Part shown: positions 55,499 through 64,000 of the stretch, one piece after another
Numbering within the stretch: the stretch's first letter is position 1
Layout: every line of letters begins with the position of its first letter
Assembly (NCBI GenBank): GCA_031772625.1
Contig: CM062810.1
Span: 452,972,014-453,036,013, forward strand
Origin: Pinus tabuliformis
Lineage: Eukaryota > Streptophyta > Pinopsida > Pinales > Pinaceae
Direction: 5' to 3'
Length of the DNA stretch: 64,000 nucleotides
The notes under the pieces: model-generated
Seen by the model: only the letters and a program-made list of their open reading frames with translations
The model's database searches: none
Told to the model about the DNA's origin: nothing
Program-made: the position numbers and the translations under genes

Positions 55499-56340
55499 AG
55501 GGGGTACATACTAGTTTCAAGTCTGCCATCCCATATTTCTTCAAGATCTGCTTGAGATACTTGGTTTGTGATAGAAAAATACCGTCTTTGTTTTGTTGGA
55601 CTTGTAAACCAAGAAAATATATGAGCTCACCAAGTAAGGACATTTCAAATTCTTTCTGCATCACCAACGCAAAATTTTGACTCATGGTTTCTTCATTGCT
55701 ATGAAAGATGATATCATCAACATACACAATAAGTATTAGCAATTTATCATTATCAATTTTTATATATAGATTGTTATGTGTTGATCCTTTTGAACAACCT
55801 TGTTGATGGAGGTATTTTTCCAACTGAAAATACCAAGCCCTTGGAGCCTGTTTAAGGCCATAAAGAGCATTTTTGAGCCTGCATACAAGTTTTGGATCAT
55901 TTCCAAGGATGAATCCATCTGGTTTCTCAATGTACACTTCTTCTTCTAAGTCTCCATTTAGAAAAGTAGATTTCACATCCATTTGATATACTTTGAACTC
56001 CTGAAAGCTAGAAAGAGCAAGGAACATTCTTATGGCTTCAAGTCTATCAATTGGTGCAAAAGTTTCTTCAACGTCTATGCCTTCTTATTGAGCATACCCT
56101 TTACAACAAAGTCTGGCCTTGTTTCTAAGAACATCCCCATTCTCATTCAGCTTGTTTTTGAATATCCATTTTGTCCCTATGACATTCTTATCATTTGGTT
56201 TAGGAATCAACTCCCAAGTGTTATTCTTTTCAATCTTCTCAAGTTCTTCATTCATGGCCTTGACCCAGCATTTATCTTTGCATGCTTCACTTACATTTCA
56301 TGGTTCAGTGGAGGAGAGCAATGCTAGATAGCTTGAATCT
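55482..56340 (-). pseudogene. pol: Copia reverse transcriptase
   Basis: An open segment 56027-55482 (181 aa) contains VYQMDVKSTFLNGDLEEEVYIEKPDGF, CRLKNALYGLKQAPRAWY, the catalytic LIVYVDDIIF and LGELIYFLGLQVQ. All RT core motifs after the first Asp are intact. The N-terminal part (to about 56340: WVKAMNEELEK-type sequence) is broken by stops upstream of 56027. It shares a short overlap with the RNase H segment, reflecting a frameshift. Confidence 0.93.
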
Positions 56341-56680
56341 TCTGAAATAGTTCTTCTTGTTTGTACTCCTACCTCTTTCTACCCTAAAATTTGAGTCTCT
56401 GGATGATTTTTCTGGACATACCTGGATGGAGTCTTTTCTTCTACCCTTATCTGTTCTTCTGGTGCCTCATAGGTTTCTTCTTCATCATAAGTCCGATTTG
56501 ATGTTGAAGGATAGTCCTCATCATCTTTGAAATCTGTGGATTTACCTGCCTTGGATTGTTTTCTTCTTCATCAACCACTACATCAATACTTTCAACAATT
56601 TTTCCAAGTCTTTTATTGTAACACTTATATCCTTTTCTTTGGGGAGAGCAACCAAGGAGAATGCCTTCATCTTCTCTAGG

Positions 56681-57633
56681 CTAAAACGTGCCAAGGTTTT
56701 CATCAGTCCTTTTGATGTAACATTTGCTTCCAAAAATTTTGAAGTATTTTACCGTAGGAGTCTTACCATACCAAAGCTCATGAGGAGTCTGAGTGTTGTT
56801 CACCCGAATGTTTGTCTTTTTGAGAATAGTAATGGCAGCAAATGCAACTTCACCCCAGAAGGTTGCAGGAGTTCTAGACTCATCAAGCATAGCACGAGCC
56901 ATTTGTTGAACCATTCTATTCATCCTTTCTACTAATCCATTTTGCTGAGGAGTCCTTGCAGTAGAGAATTCCCTTCTTATTCCATGTTCTTCACAAAAAT
57001 CAAAAATTGCATCCGAGTAAATTCCCATCCTCGATTAGACCTGAGGCATTTGATTCTGCGATCTGATTTTTTTTCAACCAAGGCTTTGAATGCTTTGAAA
57101 GTTTCACAAGATTCGTCTTTATGCTTCAGAAGTACTATCCAACACATCCTATAAAAGTTGCCAATGAACAATATGAAGTATTCTTCTCCTCGAGGTGACC
57201 TTTTCCTGGATGGACCACATACATCGGTATGGACAAGTTCAAGTGGCTTACTAGCTGATCCTTCCTTCTTAGGGAAATTAGTTCTGGTTTGCTTACCAAA
57301 CTGACATGATTTGCATATTGTATTTTCTAGAATTCTGATGTCAGAGAGATCACGAACCACCTGATATTTACATGCTTTCCTTATCTGAGAGAAGCTTATA
57401 TGCCCCAATCTTTTGTGCCATATCCAATGTTCATCATTCTCGCTTAGATGGCATTGTTGTTGTCCTCCCTTGAGTATGTATAAATTATTTGGAGTTCTTA
57501 TGCCTTTGATCATTGTTTCTCCTGTATCAAGCTCACGAACAATACATCCATTTGATCGAAATATTACCTCATTTCCTTGATCACACATTTGACTGACACT
57601 CAATAGATTATGCTTTAAGCCATCAACATACAT
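56681..57633 (-). pseudogene. pol: Copia integrase
   Basis: 57633-56977 begins in the protease-integrase linker (MYVDGLKHNLLSVSQMCDQG). It contains the zinc finger HKRLGHISF...CKSCQFGKQ and the first catalytic Asp in LVHTDVCGP. The second catalytic site reads CLRSNRGWEF, where relatives have SDNGGEF, so the Asp is lost. A frameshift near 57000 leads to 57028-56681, with STARTPQQNGLVERMNR (Glu retained), ATFWGEV and the GK..TV.YFKIFGSKCY tail. Confidence 0.93.
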
Positions 57634-57895
57634 AACATTTCCAAATTTGACCTTTTATTTCAAAAGAACAAAACCTTTAGCTTTTATGAGTGCAGGGGTG
57701 TCATTTTCAAATGGGACCTTCCTTTCCTTTTCTAAGGCATTATATGACTAAAGTTTTTCTTTATCACCTGTCATATGTTTTGAGCATCCACTATCGATGT
57801 ACCACTGATTGTCCTATCCTTCTGCATATAAGGTTATACCACATCTTTCTGGTTGTGGTTCTTTCTTTCTCCATGTTTTGGGACTCAATGAAGTT
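57634..57895 (-). pseudogene. pol: Copia protease
   Basis: The - strand with stops reads a WYIDSGCSKHMTGD-type active site (codons at about 57810-57775), followed by KVPFENDTPALIKAKGFVLLK and KVKFGNVMYVDGLKH. IDSGCS retains the catalytic D-S-G. It links gag to integrase in the copia order. Confidence 0.75.
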
Positions 57896-57903
57896 TTCTC
57901 CTT

Positions 57904-59003
57904 CTAAGTTGTTTGCTGAAACTTACTCCTGCATTTAGAATCTTCATGACCGAATTTGTTACAAATAGAACATTCTATTTCATTTTCAAGAGTAGAAAAT
58001 TTATTGTAGGTTATTTTCATGATTCCAGTCACACTCCTTTGATTACGTACTTCTCTGGTCATGATGTTCTTGTAGGCAACACATTGAGTTGCTTTATGTC
58101 CAAAGTTATGACAAGAGAAGCATTGGCCATTGAAGAAATTCCTGCGATTATCAAACCTATTGTCCAGGTGATTGTAGTTTCCATTGACATTCATTCCTGA
58201 GGAAAATTGAGAATGATTTACATGCAGTTGGTTGTATCTTCTGTTAATCCTTGAAGTAGATTACCCTCGATTTACTTGGTGAGATCTGTTCATCTTTGAA
58301 GTAGATTGACCCTGATTTACCTGGTGATCTGCTTTATTCCTTTTCTGTTGATTGTCAACCTGTTCACTTCTCCTTGCTGCATCAAGATAACGTTTGGAGG
58401 TGGATGGCTTCTATGCTTGAGATGCTTCTTCAGGATATACAAGACCTGGCTTGATTAGAGGAGAACGCTGCACTTTGATAATCTCATATAAAGTTTCAGA
58501 TCCTTTAGAAAATCTAAGATTTAGAGCTTTTGTTTTCTCAATATCTTTTCTAAGTCCCACAATTTCACATTCTAACTTTTCATTATGTTTTTCCCTTTTA
58601 GAAAGTTGGAATGTCAGAGTATCTATGATCATACTCTTTTCTTCTAAAATTATTTTAAGTTTAGAAATTTCTTCATAGAGATCATCTTCATCTATAGCAT
58701 CAAGAAATCATCATCTTCAAAAGCCATTAAAAGTCTAGAATCATTACATTTCTCATCTTCATCACTAATTGAAAATCCATCACTGTCTTCATGAGTATAA
58801 TAGCTCTTCTTACTTACATTATGTTTTATGTTCCATCTAACTAGTTCCTTACCTTTGTCAAGCTTATCTTTATGAGGACACTTGGTTGGATAGTGACTGA
58901 CTCTTCCACAAGAAAAGCATTTGAAAGGTAGCTTACCTCTGAATATTCCAGAACCCTGTTGAAGGTTCTTGACAAAGTTTGATTGTTCCTCTCCTTTTGA
59001 CAT
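57904..59003 (-). pseudogene. gag: Copia gag C-terminal part with three zinc knuckles
   Basis: 59003-58692 contains CFSCGRVSHYPTKC (near 58919). 58632-58411 is a coiled-coil-like segment (FQLSKREKHNEKLECEIVGLRKDIEKTKAL). 58194-57904 holds CFSCHNFGHKATQC and CSICNKFGHEDSKC. All three fit CX2CX4HX4C. Three knuckles separated by a helical spacer make this an extended nucleocapsid. Stops and frame changes separate the parts. Confidence 0.85.
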
Positions 59004-59149
59004 ATGTCCTGACTCATTGTAATCTCATTTTCTTGAAGCTTTGAATGCGGCTTCTCTCCTGTCTGATGGTCCCCCTTTTCTCATTTCGAAAGCAGTTAGG
59101 ATTCCGTGCAGCTGTGACATGGTAATGCTCTGTAGATCCTGCTTTTCTT

Positions 59150-59674
59150 CTATGGCAGAAACTTTTGTTTCAAACTTAAAGAAAAATATCTTAACACATT
59201 TTCAACCAAAGTAATTTCTTTTATTTCTTCACCCAAGTTTTTCATACGATTAACAATCTCATCTATATGTAAGAAATAATTAGCCACACTTTCATCATTG
59301 TGCATTATGAGATTTTCATATTGAATTCTGATAGTTTGTAGTTTCGCATGTTTTACCTGATCGTCTCCTTCATAGCTCAGAACGATCTTGTCCCATATTT
59401 CTTTTGCGGTTTTGAGCTGCATAACCTTGACAAACTTTGATTAAGATAAACTCCGTAATAGAGTATTGACAGCCTTTGCATTTGTTTCATACTGCTTCTT
59501 ACCAGCCGTATCTATAGGAGTTGTTGATGGAAATGTGTATCCTGCTTCCACGATATTCCAAACTTCTGTAGCAAGAGATTGAAGATAGGTTTTGATTCTT
59601 ACCTTCCAATAGACGAAGTTGGTCCCATCAAAGATTGGTGGCTTGATAAATGCCTCCTTTTCGTAGTTTCTCAT
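59150..59674 (-). pseudogene. gag: Copia gag N-terminal (UBN2-type) domain
   Basis: Starts at the ATG of 59674, 61 bp after the primer site: FIKPPIFDGTNFVYWKVRIKTYLQSL, then after one TAA (CAA in relatives) MQLKTAKEIWDKIVLSYEGDDQVKHAKLQTIRIQYENLIM and IDEIVNRMKNLGEEI. This is the UBN2 / copia gag pattern (FDG.NY..W...M...L; AKEIWD.L...YEG). It forms the particle shell. Confidence 0.92.
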
Positions 59675-59720
59675 GATGATAGATATTCCTTCAAGTGATC
59701 AAGCTTCTTCTGAAGGACCT

Positions 59721-59732
59721 GCTCTGATACCA
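59721..59732 (-). other. Primer binding site of copia element
   Basis: The - strand reads TGGTATCAGAGC, the exact plant iMet-tRNA site, 2 nt after the LTR end. Confidence 0.95.
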
Positions 59733-59734
59733 AT

Positions 59735-61286
59735 TGTTGGAAATAATACTGAGAGGGGGGTTGAATCAGTATTATCAACCCAATTATTTTTCATTTCATA
59801 ATCATATTTGCATACGCTACTTCAGTTAGTGAAAATGGCGTATATACGCAACTGTAGTTAAGGAAACTCACGTATAACTTGCAGACTTATAATTCAATTT
59901 ATTCTTCAGATGTTGATCATTAATCTGTGTGTGAGAACCATATAATCAGTAACCAGGAATAGTAAAACAGAACAGATAGTCACACACAAGAACATAAGAT
60001 ATAAGGTGGAAACCCAATGTGGGCGAAAACCACCTACTACAATTTGTCTCTATCTTCTTTCATTTAGAAACTTCTTTTTACAATTTTTCTATATTGGTGC
60101 AGTCTTATACCAGTACGCAGGCTTCTACCTATAGAAGGCTACAACCTTCTCTCATTTTCCAGCTTCTCCTAGAAGGGAGCTACAACCCCCTTAGCTCTTG
60201 TACTAGCCGATGTACTAGTACATAGGTGCTGACCTACAGAAGGCTACAACCTTCTCTTTTCTTCCAGGGACCACGTTTCATAAATTTTCAGACTGGATCC
60301 ATCAATAACAATAATCAAACATCAAATACATTTGTATCAATCAATCTCCTTTGCTCCAATGAAAACTGAATCAAACAATTACTTCTATGAAAGCTGTAAA
60401 CAGAATACAGTAACAGTAACCAAAAACCAATCCTGAACCCAGAACACTGCAGTAATAAATAGAAGTAGCTAAAACATATTTCATGAGAGTATGCTACTTC
60501 AATATGTAGAAACTACGTGCATACGCTTCTTTATTAAGGCAAAATTTTGTATATGCTATTTTGAATTACTGAACCAGTGTGTATATGTGCCTTTGCTTCG
60601 TTGAACCTACATACAGATCTATAAAAGATAATCTTACCCTTTTCAGTTATTCAGACATTAGTAATACCCAGATCATTAGATTTATAGATCAATTCATGCG
60701 CCAAATATAACATATCAAATCACACAAAGATACTTCTCTTCAAGCCTTAAGATCTTGACCCATCAATAGAACTTGTCCTTCTTCTTGCACTTAGGTTCCT
60801 CCTTGGTTCAGATCCAGTTATGCACCATTACCCAATTCTAGTTTTTTCTCATCATAAGATATTCAATGCTTGAGTGAATGCTTTTGCCTAATGATCTCCT
60901 TCCCCTTTTATAGTCTTAGGCCTTACTCAATATCGTGGTCCAAAACCATAGAGAATCAATACCATGGAACCAATACTTGGGTTCAATAGTTCAGACGAGA
61001 TACCATGGTCCAAAACCATAGGTCCAAAAACCAAGGACTAAATACAATGGACCAAAAATAAGTTTTCCCACATGTACGTGATTTTCCTTGCATGAAAGTG
61101 TCTGCATACGTATACACGCCTTTTGATCAGCGATCCCATGTGTATACGCGACTTGGTTAAGAGGAACGTGCATATATCTCTTTTTCTTTCATTCTGAGAG
61201 ACTGAACTGTGATCTGTCATTTGAGTGAGTTTCCATCAAGGACAACACCTGTGTCATAGCGCCAAACCTGTGTCATAATGCCAACA
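59735..61286 (-). repeat. 5' LTR of copia element
   Basis: TGTTGGAAATAAT to ATGCCAACA on the + strand, 1552 bp. It pairs with 49749-51301. TATA at 60905-60912 (-) and hairpins at 60133-60150 and 60238-60255. Confidence 0.95.
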
Positions 61287-61291
61287 CTTCT

Positions 61292-61476
61292 TTCCCTTTG
61301 CCTTTTGAGTGGTCATGGAGGAGAGACTCTTCCTCTCCTTTATCTTGCTTGGAGCCTAATGAGTCCTCATCTTTATGTTTCCTAAAGTCCTTATACATTT
61401 CCTCTACCATGGACCTCATGGCCAAGAAACTATCTATAAATTGAGGGTCTGGTCCTAAGGGACTTTCTTTTGACAT
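61292..61476 (-). pseudogene. gag: Ty3 gag N-terminus (5' of copia insertion)
   Basis: MSKESPLGPDPQFIDSFLAMRSMVEEMYKDFRK, then an acidic linker with SLLHDHSKGKGKEV. The ATG at 61476 lies about 150 bp inside the 5' LTR end. The frame runs into the target duplication and resumes at 49743. Confidence 0.8.
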
Positions 61477-61612
61477 TTTCTTTCAAAGATAGACTCTTCC
61501 AATTCCCAAGTTAGTTTCGACCAACTCTCCTTCTCCTAATTTAAGCTTTGATCTAGTTAGCATTCAACAGCAAAATCCAGCATAAGCTTGTCTAACCTTA
61601 AACAACCTAGAA

Positions 61613-61623
61613 GCTCTGATACC
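61613..61623 (-). other. Primer binding site of chromovirus-like element
   Basis: The - strand reads GGTATCAGAGC, 8 nt from the LTR edge at 61632. iMet type. Confidence 0.85.
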
Positions 61624-61631
61624 TCTTCATC

Positions 61632-62842
61632 TGAAAATCACTTGTGAATGATCTTAGTTAATTAATGAAGGTATTACAGACTCATATGCTGGGGTGTGTC
61701 TATGTTATTTTAAGCAACGGATCAATAAGATTGCAAAATACACAGACAATTGAAACAGTAAGAGAAACACAGTAAGCAAATACAAAATCACAACAAATTT
61801 ACTAAGGAGTTCACCTAATCCTCCTGGGCTACATCTCCTGGTCCAGCTTCAGTGGTGGCCTTTTCTATTGTGTCTTAAAGCAAAGTTTTTACAATAAGGA
61901 GCTCAATTTGAGTCTCACTTAATAGATGATGGTCAGTAGGGTGGTACTTGGATCCCCCAAGCCTCTAGAGTACATAGACTCCCCCCTTATTGAATCCCAA
62001 CCTCAAATGGTCTCAATGGTACAAGTCTAATTCGGTACTCAATACCTGACATTTATACACAGAGGAGTTGCTTGAACCTCTCAAGCCTTCTCTAGAGTTT
62101 ATATACTCTCAAACTCTATCTATCTCTGTCTGCTCGATGCCGCCTTTGCTTTGTAGGTCAGCTTAGCTTCTCTGTTCTCTTCCATTCGCTTCTTTCTCTA
62201 CTTTTGTTCCCCTTTTCACTTTGTCTATTCATGGCTTAAATCCATTCTGCTCCTTGACTATTCATTTCCTCTTCCCATCTCTTTGGATCACCTACCTCTA
62301 TCCATTGGAATTCCCTGCTCTGTGTCATCATCGTTGTGTAATTCTACACACAGAGGTGGCCACTTGTTGCCTTGTGAACTGAGTGTTAGTTTTCTTCAAA
62401 CGGTCATTATTTTTGTTACTCTAGGATTTTCCCGTGAAATTGATTATTCTGCCAGCTCATCGGTCATGCCGGACCCCAAATCTTTATATGCCTTCGTATA
62501 TGATCCCCGCCAAATCCGGTCATCCATCAGGTCGATTCTCCACCATTGATTTGGAGCCTCTAGATTCTATGATCTCCGTCTATATCGCACGGGTATGTTG
62601 CTCGACTATTACTCACACAATGTAAGCAATTTTCTCTCTCATCCGCTGGACACTTGTCACGCAGTGTATGGAATCACGGTGAACTTGGCAAAACCCGCTT
62701 ACTACTTGAAGTGCATGCGATATCCTATTGGTTTTGGGTGCAGGACATGCCTTCTGATGTTTTTCGCACGATTTCCTGTTTTCCCTCATGACCGAGCGCT
62801 CAGGGATTTCCTTCTATAAGGGTTTTTCCCTGTGATTAGCAT
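61632..62842 (-). repeat. 5' LTR of chromovirus-like element, truncated
   Basis: Direct repeat of 46836-48039. Cut after ATTAGCA by the copia LTR. Confidence 0.9.
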
Positions 62843-64000
62843 TTTTGGCATTATGATACAAGTGTTGTCCTTGATGGCAACTCACTCAGAAGCAGGTACA
62901 AGTGATGGCAACTTAATCAGAGGACAGATCTTAGTACAGCAGGACAAGAAAGAGATATACGCAGGTTCATTAAGGAAAATCAGCGTATACACGTGGGATG
63001 GCTTCAGTAAAAGCGCGTACATGTGAAAACGTACCTTTGGTCTGTGGCGGTTAGTCCTTGGAAGTTGTGCCTATGGTTTTGGACCATGGTGTCTCGACAG
63101 ACGTGTCGATCCCTAGTTTTGAATTTGATGGTATTGTGTTACTATGGTTTTGGACCGTGGTATTGTGAAGAGCCTAAGGCTATATAAGGAGAAGATCATT
63201 AGGCAAAGTTGAGCAATGAAGGTGTGTCTGACAAAGTAAGAAGATCTAGTACTGCAGGTTATCTGTTCGGGACGCTCGGCAAGGGTCAGATCTGACAGCG
63301 AAGGTATAAGTATTTATTTCTGGATCTGCACGCAGGTTGCCTTTGGTGAAAGCGCGTATACACGCGGTTATGGTATAGCGAAGTATCGTATGCATAATAA
63401 GATTTCATATTTCAGGTTGTTGTTGATTCTGGTGGTTGTTGCAGAGTTTTGGGCTCTGGTTTGTGTTCTGTGTTCTTGATGACAGGGTTTCAGTGATTCA
63501 GTATTGGGTGATTTAGAGAATTATGATGCAAGTATAAGTTGATGATTGTATTGCAGCAGTGTTTGTTTTGTACTCATGGATCCAGTCTGAAAATTGATGA
63601 AACGTGGTCCCTAAAGGAAAGAAGGTTGTAGCCTTCTGTAGGGTCAGCACCTACGTACTAGTAAATGGATCGGCTAGTATTAGAGCTGAGGGGGTTGTAG
63701 CTCCCTTCCAGAAGTAGTTGAAAAACAAGAGAGGGTTGTAGCCCTCTGCAGGTTGTAGCCTGCGTACTGGTAAAGGACTGCACCAGTACATTGTAAAAGA
63801 AGTTTCTTATTAAAGAAGAAAGAGACGAATTGCAGCAGGTGGTTTTCACCCACATTGGGTTTCCACCTTATATCATGGTGTTCATGTGTGTGGCTTTTGT
63901 GTGATGATCTGTTCTGTTATACTGCACCTGTTTACTGTTAATATGGTTAATAATGTTCTGATGCATTTACTGAAGATAAGCTAACTAAATCATAATATCT
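62843..64000 (+). repeat. Copia LTR, same family in + orientation, truncated by window end
   Basis: TTTTGGCATTATG aligns with the sense start TGTTGGCATTATG of the 59735-61286 LTR, followed by GTGTTGTCCTTGATGGCAACTCACTCA. It diverges in detail, so it is a subfamily. TATATAAG at 63181-63188 and hairpins at 63620-63763. At 1158 bp it is shorter than the full 1.55 kb, as expected from the window edge. Confidence 0.9.
63620..63763 (+). repeat. Hairpins with constant TTGTAG loop and varied stems
   Basis: AGAAGG-TTGTAG-CCTTCT (63620-63637), GTAGG-GTCAGCA-CCTAC (63638-63654), AGAGGG-TTGTAG-CCCTCT (63730-63747) and GCAGG-TTGTAG-CCTGC (63748-63763). The stems differ but always pair. Confidence 0.9.

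Larger units (their letters stand above)
49749..61286 (-). mobile_element. Ty1/copia LTR retrotransposon, complete ends, with nested mini element
   Basis: LTRs of about 1.55 kb (49749-51301 and 59735-61286), iMet primer site, polypurine tract and target duplication CTTCT are all present. Domain order on the - strand is gag, two sets of zinc knuckles, protease, integrase, RT, RNase H: the copia order. The body is 8.4 kb, of which 2.75 kb is the nested mini Ty3 element in the 3' region. Frames are broken, so it is inactive. The first ~130 bp of the two LTRs differ at about a dozen positions by eye, indicating an old insertion. Confidence 0.95.
49744..61291. repeat. 5-bp target duplication of the copia element
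   Basis: CTTCT at 49744-49748 and 61287-61291. The gag sequence is continuous across it once the copia element is removed in thought. Confidence 0.92.
46836..62842 (-). mobile_element. Ty3 chromovirus-like element, gag-integrase deletion derivative
   Basis: Two directly repeated LTRs (46836 to about 48170; 61632-62842) flank a short body on the - strand: gag start at 61476, gag remainder 49743-48930, and integrase tail 48930-48290. Protease, RT, RNase H and the integrase core are missing. A copia element is inserted in gag. The right LTR is cut at 62842 by another copia LTR, so its target duplication cannot be checked. Confidence 0.85.

Overview
The window looks like intergenic DNA from a large, repeat-rich plant genome. 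A gymnosperm such as a conifer is my best guess, but nothing here identifies the species. Reasons: AT-rich sequence; almost no intact reading frames; layer upon layer of decayed LTR retrotransposons of both superfamilies (Ty3/gypsy of several lineages, Ty1/copia); initiator-Met-tRNA primer sites; a tRNA-derived SINE; and plant-type transposon-associated proteins (plant-mobile-domain-like and 'putative plant transposon protein'-like). I found no host housekeeping gene, tRNA gene, rRNA or CRISPR array.

Layout. 1-3898: 3' part of a + strand Ty3 element (family 'X') with RT, RNase H, integrase and its 3' LTR. 3899-6831: non-coding, hairpin-rich repeats. 6856-8529: the only long intact ORF (557 aa), flanked by TTCGCAG/TTCGTAGCGC words and a 34-bp perfect palindrome. 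10030-13195: copy A of an unknown element ORF, carrying a SINE with 16-bp target duplications. 13196-16080: LTR-like block and gag remnants. 16639-17568: probable copia-type LTR plus primer site. 17569-21340: mostly unassigned. 21358-27007: second X element (LTR, gag, protease, shortened pol).

27008-32430: 3' part of a Tat/Ogre-like element on the - strand (LTR, polypurine tract, long 3' region) with an antisense, intron-containing ORF on the + strand. 32505-43380: an X-family LTR split by a second Tat-like element (32709-42727, - strand, 5-bp target duplication). 43381-46834: copy B of the unknown ORF. 46836-62842: a - strand Ty3 (chromovirus-like) deletion derivative. Inside it sits a - strand copia element (49749-61286), and inside that a 2.75-kb mini Ty3 element (51861-54613). 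From 62843 a + strand copy of the same copia LTR runs off the end.

How the parts relate. Most proteins are fragments of retrotransposon polyproteins (gag, protease, RT, RNase H, integrase) and are broken by stops or deletions. The exceptions worth attention are the 557-aa ORF, the antisense spliced ORF, the A/B ORF family, the mini element with triplicated 41-aa repeats and reordered pol segments, and a set of hairpins in the copia LTRs whose stems vary with compensating changes around a constant loop. Insertion order is readable from the nesting: host LTR, then Tat-2; copy B, then chromovirus, then copia, then mini element.
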